59,409 bases of DNA from Geobacter sp. UBA5735. GTDB lineage: Bacteria; Desulfobacterota; Desulfuromonadia; Geobacterales; Geobacteraceae. The DNA is taken from assembly GCA_002419385.1 (NCBI GenBank), contig DIFZ01000031.1, positions 1-59,409 on the forward strand, given 5' to 3'. Below, piece by piece: positions 7,676 to 15,613 of the stretch. Position 1 is the stretch's first letter, and each line of letters starts with the position of its first letter. The notes beneath the pieces are model-generated. The model was given only the letters and a program-made list of their open reading frames with translations. It was not told the origin of the DNA and did not search any database. A program made the position numbers and the translations under genes.

Positions 7676-8020
7676 TCAGCCCCAGAACGCGCCGGTTTCG
7701 TTCTTCTCCACTTCATCAAGCAGCTTTTCGATGTCCCGGTGGTAGGGCAGCGGCGGATAGGGTTTCCATCGATCATTGCGGTCAGCCCAGAACAGTTGCC
7801 AGGTTTCGGTCTTATGGTCCTTCTTGAACCGGGCAACTTTCATGGAGGTCCACTTGGTCGGATCGTTCCAGACCGGCCGGACTTCAAAAAGACTCACCTC
7901 ATCGCCGCGAATCTGGAACTCCACCCGTAACTCGTTTCGGTATTGAGGCGGGATCTTCTTTTCGCAATAATCGGTGAATATTTTTTCGATTCGTTTCTTT
8001 TCGAACTCTGACAAGGCCAT
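7676..8020 (-). CDS. DUF3024 family protein
   Basis: The 114-residue product matches the pattern I associate with DUF3024: an N-terminal helix (LSEFEKKRIEKIFTDYCEKK), then RVEFQIRGDEVSLFEVRPVWNDP, then a lysine-rich strand pair and WQLFWADRNDRWKPYPP, ending in a short acidic helix and FWG. It has no signal peptide or membrane segment. It is placed 11 nt before the AlbA_2 gene, so the two should be co-translated. DUF3024 genes are common passengers in accessory DNA and have no established function. The start is ATG 8020. Confidence 0.75.
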   Translation of the reverse strand: MALSEFEKKRIEKIFTDYCEKKIPPQYRNELRVEFQIRGDEVSLFEVRPVWNDPTKWTSMKVARFKKDHKTETWQLFWADRNDRWKPYPPLPYHRDIEKLLDEVEKNETGAFWG

Positions 8021-8030
8021 GGATTATCCT

Positions 8031-8171
8031 CAAATCCCCCTCAATCCCCCTTTCGCAAAGGGGGAAGAAAAAACGGAAGTCGTGTAGTTACCCCCCTTTG
8101 CGAAAGGGGGGAGCTAACTGCGGAGGAGCTCTCAAGTCCCCCTTTAAGAAAGGGGGATTTAGGGGGATTTG
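8031..8171. repeat. cluster of CCCCCTTT...AAAGGGGG palindromes
   Basis: Three short hairpins of one kind lie close together: 8046-8064, 8091-8111 and 8138-8156. The first is preceded by CAAATCCCCCTCAAT, and the third is followed by ATTTAGGGGGATTTG. The outer elements (8031-8064 and 8138-8171) are therefore inverted copies flanking the middle one. Translated, they give the KSPFLKGG-type peptides often seen where this palindrome family invades genes. The cluster marks the point where hsdM coding sequence stops. Confidence 0.85.
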
Positions 8172-8187
8172 TTTTTTCGGGATTTGC

Positions 8188-8709
8188 CTTCCCCTTGTCA
8201 AAAAACCACAACGTACACGGCAGCGTCACGGTTTAAAAAAAGTTCGACCCGATGGCGACCATCACGTCCACCACGCCGCTCTGGATAAGCTGGCGGGGGA
8301 TCTCAAGCTCGCTCCCCCGGGCATCGCTGTCCGAGTTGGCCATGACGAAGTCGAAGCGACCCAGGCTCTCGAGGATGTCCTCGTAGTAATTGTTCCCCTG
8401 CTTGACGTCGCCGGAGATGCCGTGCACCGCCAGGTTCATCCGGCAGAGCCGGACCGTCTCGGGGAGATAGAGCACCCCTTTGGCGTGGTAGTCGGTCTTG
8501 CCTATGGTGCGCCGACCGCTCCCTTTTCCCTCCAGAGCCTTCTTAGACTGTGCGAACCTGACATCAGCATATTTGAGGAAGATCAGCCCCAGCACCGGGA
8601 CCGAGTATTCCGATGATTTCAGCTCCGAATTGGCCCGCAGCTCGTCGGCAGCGGACCAGAGTTTCTTTTCCAGTTCAATCAGCAGATCTCGCGGCATCTG
8701 CAAATTCAC
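8188..8709 (-). pseudogene. hsdM: type I DNA methyltransferase subunit, multiply deleted and nonsense-mutated
   Basis: The frame opens (GTG 8709) with the HsdM N-terminal domain, KKLWSAADELRANSELKSSE, and GLIFLKYADVRF. It then jumps from VLYLPE to ETVRLCRMNLAVHG, losing the middle of the N-domain and the SAM motif I region. It jumps again at FVMAN straight to SDSDARGSELEI, so the catalytic NPPF is missing. After AIGSNFF there is a TAA (8235-8233) where HsdM normally has Tyr. The same frame continues with TVTLPCTLWFFDKGK before palindromic repeats end it. HsdM is usually about 500 residues. No methyltransferase activity is possible. Confidence 0.88.
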
Positions 8710-8727
8710 CCCATAACATTGTATTTT

Positions 8728-9654
8728 TCACTCCCGCACTTTCTTCCCCGTCAGCTGGATGAATACATCCTCCAGTGTCGGTTCCTCCAGGCAGATCTTT
8801 CTGATGTCGTTGCTGCCGATCTGATCCATGAGCGGCTTGAGGCTTTCCTCGTCCTTCAGCTCCAGCGTGAAGCTGCTGCCGTTCCGCTGCAGCACATCGA
8901 CGAAGGGCAGGGTGCGCAGCAGCTCATCATAGCGGTCTTCATTGGCGCGGAATTGCAGCTGATAGCGGTGCGAATGGGCAAACGCCTCCTTGAGCTCCGC
9001 GGAAGTGCCGTCCACCAGCGCCTTGCCGTGGTCCATGATAACGATCCGGTCGCACAGGGTATCGGCCTCGTCCAGGTAATGGGTGGTCAGAAAGATGGTC
9101 ATGCTGGACCGGAGCGACTGGATGTACTCCCATACGGCCCTCCGTGACTGGGGATCGAGTCCGGTGGTGGGCTCATCGAGAAAAAGAACCCGCGGCTGGT
9201 GCACCAGCGCCCGGATGACCACAAGCCTTCGCTGCATTCCGCCGGAATAGGTGTCCGGGAAATCGTGCTGCCTTCCGGCCAGGCCGGTAATTTCCAGGAG
9301 TTCTTCTATCCTGGGATTGTAGTCGCGCGCCTGCATGCCGTGCATTCGCGCGTGGAGCACCAGGTTTTCCCGCGCCGTCAGATACCGGTCAAGATTGTTT
9401 TCCTGGGGGACGACACCGATCACCCTGCGCACTGACCGGGCGTGGTCGAGGATGTCGTAACCTTCCACGCGGGCCGTTCCGGATGTCGGTCGCAGGAGGG
9501 TCGTCACTATCCTGATGAGCGTGGTCTTGCCCGCGCCATTGGGGCCGAGGAGGCCGAATATGGTACCGGCCTGGACATCGAGGGAGAAGCCGTCCACCGC
9601 CCGCAGCCCGTTATAGGTCTTGATGATGCCCCGGAGGGAAATTGCCGTTGTCAT
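8728..9654 (-). CDS. ABC transporter ATP-binding protein (DrrA/NodI type)
   Basis: This 308-residue ATPase has Walker A GPNGAGKTTLIRI (about residue 36), signature YSGGMQRRL (about 139), Walker B VLFLDEPTTGLD (about 157) and the switch His in TTHYLDEAD. The C-terminal 80 residues are the extra domain usual in DrrA-like ATPases. Its start codon overlaps the stop of the preceding kinase (ATGA), so the two are translationally coupled. The matching permease is probably the gene at 3919-4674, beyond the restriction island. If the permease is still transcribed from this operon, it must be read through 4 kb of decayed DNA. Confidence 0.92.
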   Translation of the reverse strand: MTTAISLRGIIKTYNGLRAVDGFSLDVQAGTIFGLLGPNGAGKTTLIRIVTTLLRPTSGTARVEGYDILDHARSVRRVIGVVPQENNLDRYLTARENLVLHARMHGMQARDYNPRIEELLEITGLAGRQHDFPDTYSGGMQRRLVVIRALVHQPRVLFLDEPTTGLDPQSRRAVWEYIQSLRSSMTIFLTTHYLDEADTLCDRIVIMDHGKALVDGTSAELKEAFAHSHRYQLQFRANEDRYDELLRTLPFVDVLQRNGSSFTLELKDEESLKPLMDQIGSNDIRKICLEEPTLEDVFIQLTGKKVRE

Positions 9655-11660
9655 TTGCTCTCGGTATCAGGGGCTGACTGTGGCAACGTGAAAAAGAACG
9701 CGGCCCCCTTTCCACGCTCCCCTTGCGCCCAGATGCTTCCGCTATGGCGGTCCAGTATTCTTTTCACCGTGGCCAGGCCGATCCCGTGCCCTGGAAACTC
9801 TTCCAGGTCATGGAGCCGCTGGAACGGCACGAAGAGCCGTTCGGCCCCTTCCATGGAAAACCCTATGCCGTTATCGCGAATGAAGTAAACCTTCGCCCCG
9901 TCCGTCTCCTTCAAACCGAACTCTATGATGGGGCGCGCCTGTCTTCCAGTGTATTTCCAGGCGTTTCCCATGAGGTTCTCCAGTGCGATCTTTATGAGAC
10001 GCCGGTCCCCGACGGCCAGGATGCCCGGCTCCACGATAATGTCGATCCGGCGCTCGGGCTCCCGCTGTCGCAACTCTGCGGCTATAAGCGTCACCATCCT
10101 GCTCAGATCTATCGTCTCCCGATGAATCTCGCTCCGGGGAAGGGATGAGAGCCTGAGAATCGCGTCGATCAGCTGTCCCATGCGCTGTCCGGCATTCCTG
10201 ATCCGCTCCAGGAAGTAGCGCCCGGTGTCATCCAGCCGGTCCGCATAGCGGTCCTTGAGCTCGCGGATAAAACCTTCCAGGATCATGAGCGGCGTGTGCA
10301 GATCGTGTGATACGGAATAGCTGAACGATTCCAGCTCCTGATTTGCGGCCTCGAGCTGGGCGGTCCGTTCCGCGACCCGTTGTTCCAGATCGGCGTTCAA
10401 TCTGCGGATCTCTTCTTCGGCCCGCCAGCGCTTTTCCTCGATTCCTATGGCCCCGGCCAATATGCCCAGCAGCTTTTCGTCCTCTTCGGTCGGAACGTGA
10501 TCTTCCTGATAGACAACGCAGAGCACACCCACGTTCTGCCCGCCAAAGGTCACCGGTTTGCCGACATAGGTCTTGAGCCCGTAGTGAAGGACATTGGGAT
10601 CGGTTCCGGCATAGCCGGTTTCCGGCAGGTTCCTGACGACACGGAGTGTGTCTGCTTCACTTCGTATCATGTCATAGCAGATATGTCCTTCCGGTTTGTC
10701 CCTGGTCACAAAATCAGGCGGCGTGTTCCAGCCGCCGACCACGCAGAGCATACCATCCTCAACCCGGCTGTAAAGTGCGCAGACTGCGCCCAGATGTTCA
10801 CCGCACAGCGCTACGAGCCGGTTGATGTTCTCCTGGGTGTCGGCGCCAAAGGCAAGGAACGTTTCATTGAGCCTCGACAGCCGCTCCTCGGTCCGCTTGC
10901 GATCGGTTATGTCGCGAATATGCTCTATCACCAGCACTACCCGCCCTTCATCATCAAACAGCGGATAGGCATGTATCTCCACATAACCGATCCGGGGATT
11001 GCGCTTTTCCACAAAGACCGGCTTGCCCGTTCTGAAAACGTCCAGGACATGGCATACTTCGCATGGCGCCCCTTGGTCCGGATAAAAAGCTTCATAGCAG
11101 AACGGGTGCCCTGCCCGGCAGTCCGGGGAAACATAGCCGTATCCGCCGTGCCAGTTACTGAAAAGTATGCGTCTATCGCGGTCGTGCACGGACAGGAAAT
11201 CTGGAATCGTCTCGATTATCCGGTGGATCAGTTCCTCAGACTTGTTGAGGGTTTTCTCTATCCGTTTCTGTGCTGAAATGTCAATGGCAACGCCTGCAAC
11301 ACCGCTTATGGCGCCTGCAGGGTCAATGATCGGCTCGATGGAAAGATCAAGCATGAGATCGTCACTGTCGTGATGGAGCTGGATCTCCTGCCGGACACCA
11401 CGGCCTTCAATCATCACCATCAGCTTGATCCGGGTGAGCTCCGCAGCCGTCGCCGGATCGAACAGTTCCGCGTCGGTCCTGCCCACAACCTCGCTGGCCG
11501 GCAATCCGGGCAGGGGATTGCAGATCCAGGTATACCTCAGGTCCCGGTCCTGATGAAAAAGCGACAGGGGCGCGTTCTTCAGGGTACTCCGAAAATAATC
11601 CTCGTATTCCCTGCGAATATCTTCGCGTCGTCGGCTTATGCCTTCTCTATGCTTTTTCAC
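9651..11660 (-). CDS. PAS-PAS-GAF sensor histidine kinase
   Basis: The 669-residue soluble kinase has no obvious membrane span. Two PAS domains (about residues 20-135 and 140-260) precede a GAF domain (about 270-410), a short coiled coil, the phospho-acceptor box SVSHDLHTPLMILEGF (His near 457) and an ATPase domain. The ATPase shows N box ENLMGNAWKYTG, G1 IRDNGIGF and G2 GHGIGLATVKR. Its stop overlaps the start of the ABC ATPase gene, and it begins 42 nt after the response-regulator/kinase gene. These three signalling genes therefore probably form one unit that may govern the transporter. The signal is unknown. Confidence 0.9.
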   Translation of the reverse strand: MKKHREGISRRREDIRREYEDYFRSTLKNAPLSLFHQDRDLRYTWICNPLPGLPASEVVGRTDAELFDPATAAELTRIKLMVMIEGRGVRQEIQLHHDSDDLMLDLSIEPIIDPAGAISGVAGVAIDISAQKRIEKTLNKSEELIHRIIETIPDFLSVHDRDRRILFSNWHGGYGYVSPDCRAGHPFCYEAFYPDQGAPCEVCHVLDVFRTGKPVFVEKRNPRIGYVEIHAYPLFDDEGRVVLVIEHIRDITDRKRTEERLSRLNETFLAFGADTQENINRLVALCGEHLGAVCALYSRVEDGMLCVVGGWNTPPDFVTRDKPEGHICYDMIRSEADTLRVVRNLPETGYAGTDPNVLHYGLKTYVGKPVTFGGQNVGVLCVVYQEDHVPTEEDEKLLGILAGAIGIEEKRWRAEEEIRRLNADLEQRVAERTAQLEAANQELESFSYSVSHDLHTPLMILEGFIRELKDRYADRLDDTGRYFLERIRNAGQRMGQLIDAILRLSSLPRSEIHRETIDLSRMVTLIAAELRQREPERRIDIIVEPGILAVGDRRLIKIALENLMGNAWKYTGRQARPIIEFGLKETDGAKVYFIRDNGIGFSMEGAERLFVPFQRLHDLEEFPGHGIGLATVKRILDRHSGSIWAQGERGKGAAFFFTLPQSAPDTESK

Positions 11661-11702
11661 TGGAATCTTCTCCGTTCTCGAAAACCAGGTGAAAAACCGC
11701 CA

Positions 11703-13247
11703 TCAATTTTTTCCCGGACCTTTCAGCGCAAGGGGAAACAGCACGGTGAAGGTGCTTCCCCTGCCGACCTCACTCTCGACCCAGATGAATCCTCGGTGGG
11801 CATCCATGACCTTGCGGCAGAAAGCAAGACCGAGCCCGCTCCCCTTGGTCTTTCCTTCACGCCGGTGTTTGGCCTGCACGAACTTGTCGAAAATCGTTCC
11901 CAGTGCCTCCCTTGGTATGCCAACGCCGGTGTCGCTGATCCTGACCGCCAGGAAACGTCCCCCCCAGCCTGAACCATCGTCAAAGGCATAGGTCCCCGGC
12001 GGCACAGTGCGCAACAACGAGGTAACATTGTCCGCCAATTCCGCGGATATGCCGATCCTTCCTCCCTCCTGGGTGAACTTGAAGGCATTGGACAGGAGAT
12101 TGCCGAACAGTCGCACGACCTTGCTTCTGTCAACAGCCAAAACGGGAAGGTTTGCCGGCAGATCAAGCTTCAGCTCGATCCCGGAACGTTCGGCAAGGGT
12201 TCGGAAAGAGAGAGCCGTCTTCCTGATCAGTGCTCCCATATCTTCCCGGGTGAAGCTAAGCGTCATCTTTCCGGACTCGAAGCGGTAAACATCAAGGAGC
12301 GTGTCGATCATCTCGACCATTTCCCCACAGCTCTCGGTCGCCGATTCCAGATACTCCTTCTGTTCTTCGTTGACCGGCCCCAAGCGTTCTTCCCGGACAA
12401 GGTCGACGGATCCGACCACTGCGGTAAGGGGAGTCTTCAGATCATGGGTCAGCATGCCGACGAACTCTTCCCGTTCTTTCTCCAGCGCCTTGAGATGAGA
12501 TATGTCGCGGAGAATCTCCACGCTGCCCAGAAGATTTCCCGATGCGCCGAAAAGCGGCGTCGCACTGGAAAGGACCGGCACCGTCCGAGTGCGCACCGTG
12601 ATGTTGTAAGTCGTGTCAAGACAGGGTGAATGGGTGCGCAGGACAACCATGCATGGTAAGGCCGACTGCGGGATGTCCGCCCGTATGAGGGACTGCACCG
12701 GCATCCCCAGCGGAGCTCCCGGAGCAAGTCCGAGAGCTGCTTCAGTGGCCCTGTTAACACTGATGACGCGCCCTTCGCAATCAACGGCCACCAGCATGTC
12801 CGCCATTCCGCCGAGAATGGCCTCCATCTTTTTCCGCTGCTCCTCCAGTTGCTCCTGCAGCCGGAGATTCTCTTTCCGTGTCCTGTTGAATTCCAGGGTC
12901 CGCTCGATCTTCTTCAACAGATCCTCGCTGGAAAAGGGCTTGGCAATATAATCGAGAGCACCCTTTTTCATGCTTTCCACCGCCACATCCTCATTTCCGT
13001 GGGCGGTCATCATGATCACCGCCGTCTCATGCAGGGCGGGGCCCAGATGCTCCAGGACGCGAATGCCGTCAAGCTTGGGAAGTTTGATATCGAGCAGGAT
13101 CAGGGAGAAGCTCTCTCTGTCAACGATCTCCAGCGCCTCGACGCCATCCCTCGCCCTGGTGGTTTCATATCCCGCATCTTCCAGTTGCAGCTTCAGGATA
13201 AGCGCAATATCCGCTTCGTCATCTACAATGAGTATTCTGTGTTTCAT
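11703..13247 (-). CDS. response regulator-PAS-histidine kinase fusion
   Basis: The 514-residue protein begins with a receiver domain (ILIVDDEADIALIL; phospho-acceptor Asp in LILLDIKLPKLDG at about residue 53), then a coiled coil and a PAS domain (about 145-260). It ends with the kinase core: H box MLTHDLKTPLTAVVGS, N box LFGNLLSNAFKFTQEGG, G1 ISDTGVGIP and G2 GSGLGLAFCRKV. The N-terminal receiver suggests that it takes phosphate from the kinase encoded just upstream. That gene's stop overlaps this start by ATGA. All catalytic boxes look intact. Confidence 0.92.
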   Translation of the reverse strand: MKHRILIVDDEADIALILKLQLEDAGYETTRARDGVEALEIVDRESFSLILLDIKLPKLDGIRVLEHLGPALHETAVIMMTAHGNEDVAVESMKKGALDYIAKPFSSEDLLKKIERTLEFNRTRKENLRLQEQLEEQRKKMEAILGGMADMLVAVDCEGRVISVNRATEAALGLAPGAPLGMPVQSLIRADIPQSALPCMVVLRTHSPCLDTTYNITVRTRTVPVLSSATPLFGASGNLLGSVEILRDISHLKALEKEREEFVGMLTHDLKTPLTAVVGSVDLVREERLGPVNEEQKEYLESATESCGEMVEMIDTLLDVYRFESGKMTLSFTREDMGALIRKTALSFRTLAERSGIELKLDLPANLPVLAVDRSKVVRLFGNLLSNAFKFTQEGGRIGISAELADNVTSLLRTVPPGTYAFDDGSGWGGRFLAVRISDTGVGIPREALGTIFDKFVQAKHRREGKTKGSGLGLAFCRKVMDAHRGFIWVESEVGRGSTFTVLFPLALKGPGKN

Positions 13248-15541
13248 ACCGGTTCCTCGCTTATGGGGATCGAAATACTGAAAACATTTCCCCCCCCGTT
13301 GCCCGCCTGGTAGAAGATCCTGCCATGGTGCCGTTCAATGATCTCACGGCAGATGACCAGCCCCAACCCCGAGTCCCGCCGTTCACCGTCGCCCACTCTC
13401 TGGAATTGAAAGAAATTCTGGAACAGTTTGCCGCGGGCTCCCCGCTCGATGACCGTGCCGCGATCATGCACGGATAACCTGACGAAACAGCCTTCCCGTG
13501 CCCCGCGGACCATGATGGATTTCCCTGCCGGAGAGTTCTGCACGGCATTGGAAAGGAGATTCGTCAGCACCTGTATGAGCCGTTCCTGGTCGCCCAGCAC
13601 ATTGGGCAGGCTCTCGGCACAATCATGAGCGATATCCACACCGTGTTCCGCGGCAAAGCCCGCAACCTCTTCGATGGCCGAAGACACAAGGCCGCCGACC
13701 TTCAGGGGTTTGAACTGGAGGTCGATCCTGCCCGATTCCAATCGGGAGATATCCAGGATATCCGTTATCAGCCGGACGAGCCGGTTGGTGTTCCGGAAAC
13801 AGACTTCCAGCAGTTCCCGTTCCGTATCCTGCAATCCTGAAACCCTGCCCAGGATCAGTTGGAGAGAGCCTTTCATTGAGGTGAGCGGCGTCTTCAGCTC
13901 GTGGGACACGGTAGATATGAATTCCGCCTTCATCCGGGAAATTTCCTCTTCATGGGTGACATCCCTTACCGACATGACAATTCCGGCAAACTCCCAGAGC
14001 TGGTCAAGCAGGGGCGAAAGGCTCACCCGCAGCTTCTTCCTGCCTATGGACACATCCTTTTCACCGCCTGCCAGAAGGTCCCCGGTGCGCATGTCGCGAA
14101 TACTCAGGATGAGTTGATGGAATCCTCCCTTCACATCTATTTCATCAACCGAGCGGCCGATCATCTTGTACGGCGCAATGCCGAAGATCTTCTGTGCCGC
14201 TGAATTGAAAACAATCACCCGATTGTCGCGGTCAGTAACGACCATCCCTTCCGCCATGCTCGCGAGTATCGCCTCGAGCCTGCCCTTTTCCATCTGCAGT
14301 TCGGCGGTTCTTTCAAGAACCTTTGTCTCAAGGAGCTGGTTCATCTCGTGCAGGCAGCTGTTCAACACCTCGAGATCGAAGGTTTTGCTGTTGATGGTTC
14401 TGTTTCGGTCCTGCAGAGCTTCAGCCATACTGTTGAAAGATTGCGCCAGCAGGCTGAATTCATCGTTCCCGGTCACGTGGACCCGGTAATCCAGGTTGCC
14501 CGACTCGATACACGTAACTCCCAATGACAGTTCCCGCAAAGGTTTGGAGAGGTTGCGCGACACCACAAAGGCGATGCCGAAGGCTAGCAGAATACCGAAA
14601 ACCCCTGCTGCTACCATACCGCTCAGGTATTGGCCGCGCATCTTGTTGAAATATTCCTTGGATATGGCAACAGAGAGAGAGCCGACAAATTCTCCTCTCA
14701 GATTCCGTATCGGCTCAAAAGCGGCCTGGTAGGGAAGGTTGCCGATCCTGACCTCTCCCCGGTAAATACCGCCCGTTTCCAGCACGGGGATGATCTCCGC
14801 CCTGCTTGAAGCGGGGAGAAAGAACTTTTCGCCGCCGTCACCGGTAACGTTCAGGCTGCTCGTCGTGACCGCAACTTCAAGCTCATGGCCGATGGTCTTC
14901 CGAATCTGATAAGGAATGACAATGTCCCTCGAAATGGCGACCCCTGCCACAAGGGCTCCTGCAGCCTCGCCGCCGTCATCCGTCACCGGAATGACGACAG
15001 TTGTCACCAGGGCGTCGGAACCGCGGTCGATGCCCTGACCCTGGTCAGTGCTTCGTTCCGGGATGAGGAGACCGGGTGGCACCTTTTCATAGGAAATGAC
15101 CGTCTCCCGCTTTCGTGCAGCCTCCTTGACAAGGTAGTCCAGATTGTGCCGGTATCCGCTGCCCCATTTTCCGAAACTCGCCAGCACATTGCCGCCGGGA
15201 TCAACAAAGTCCGCGAACTGCAGAAAGGGCAGAGCCTTCACTATGCCGAGCAATACTCCCGTCAGTTCGTCGGTATCTCGCTGTTGCAGATAGTGCTTCA
15301 CTTTCGGGCGTGAAAGGGGGACGAGAAGAGATGATGCTATCTGGTTGGCGCCTGCATGGAAATGATAGCGGACAAAGCCGAGGTTGGTTTCCAGGTCCCG
15401 GGTTATCTTTTCATCGAGGGATGCCTCGAGCTGCCTGATGGTGAGAAACATGAGGATGACATAGGAAACAAGGATGGCGAGGAGGATGGAGAGAAACAGC
15501 TTCACGCGTATGGAGAGCCGAAGATTCATGGTCGATACCAT
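13244..15541 (-). CDS. membrane sensor histidine kinase (Cache-HAMP-PAS-HisKA-ATPase)
   Basis: The 765-residue kinase has a transmembrane helix at about 12-30, a periplasmic double-Cache-like region to about 310, a second helix at about 315-335, then HAMP, coiled coil, PAS (about 430-540), and the H box VSHELKTPLTSMKGS. The ATPase has a normal N box (LTNLLSNAVQNSPAG) and a G2-like DSGLGLVICREI. The G1 box, however, reads DRGTVIERGA instead of DxGxGI, so ATP binding may be weak. The start could be ATG 15541 or ATG 15529. Neither has a clear ribosome site, and a GC hairpin lies directly upstream. Confidence 0.88.
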   Translation of the reverse strand: MVSTMNLRLSIRVKLFLSILLAILVSYVILMFLTIRQLEASLDEKITRDLETNLGFVRYHFHAGANQIASSLLVPLSRPKVKHYLQQRDTDELTGVLLGIVKALPFLQFADFVDPGGNVLASFGKWGSGYRHNLDYLVKEAARKRETVISYEKVPPGLLIPERSTDQGQGIDRGSDALVTTVVIPVTDDGGEAAGALVAGVAISRDIVIPYQIRKTIGHELEVAVTTSSLNVTGDGGEKFFLPASSRAEIIPVLETGGIYRGEVRIGNLPYQAAFEPIRNLRGEFVGSLSVAISKEYFNKMRGQYLSGMVAAGVFGILLAFGIAFVVSRNLSKPLRELSLGVTCIESGNLDYRVHVTGNDEFSLLAQSFNSMAEALQDRNRTINSKTFDLEVLNSCLHEMNQLLETKVLERTAELQMEKGRLEAILASMAEGMVVTDRDNRVIVFNSAAQKIFGIAPYKMIGRSVDEIDVKGGFHQLILSIRDMRTGDLLAGGEKDVSIGRKKLRVSLSPLLDQLWEFAGIVMSVRDVTHEEEISRMKAEFISTVSHELKTPLTSMKGSLQLILGRVSGLQDTERELLEVCFRNTNRLVRLITDILDISRLESGRIDLQFKPLKVGGLVSSAIEEVAGFAAEHGVDIAHDCAESLPNVLGDQERLIQVLTNLLSNAVQNSPAGKSIMVRGAREGCFVRLSVHDRGTVIERGARGKLFQNFFQFQRVGDGERRDSGLGLVICREIIERHHGRIFYQAGNGGGNVFSISIPISEEPV

Positions 15542-15552
15542 GACGAAGACAA

Positions 15553-15575
15553 GGCGGCGGGAACAACCCGCCGCC
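15553..15575 (-). terminator. GC-rich hairpin between gpsA and the sensor kinase gene
   Basis: Nine perfect base pairs (15553-15561 with 15567-15575) close a 5-nt loop. On the minus strand the stem is followed by TTGTCTTCGTC rather than a clean T-run. It may be a weak terminator after gpsA or a structure that hides the start region of the kinase gene, which begins 12 nt later. Confidence 0.5.
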
Positions 15576-15613
15576 GTTCGCCTGGGTTAACCTCCCGGTT
15601 GACTGTCTGTTGA

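Larger units (their letters stand above)
4675..8727. other. decayed type I restriction-modification island between ABC ATPase and permease genes
   Basis: The ABC ATPase stops at 8728 and the permease starts at 4674. Everything between is of restriction-locus type on the minus strand: an hsdM remnant, a DUF3024 gene, an AlbA_2 gene and an hsdR remnant. Dispersed palindromes and a plus-strand structured RNA are also present. No hsdS (specificity) gene is visible. No transposase, integrase or target-site duplication was found, so the insertion route is unknown. Confidence 0.7.

Noticed and set aside
8041..8229. Separate 62-residue minus-strand gene
   Set aside because: It is the continuation of hsdM after its nonsense codon, running into palindromic repeats.
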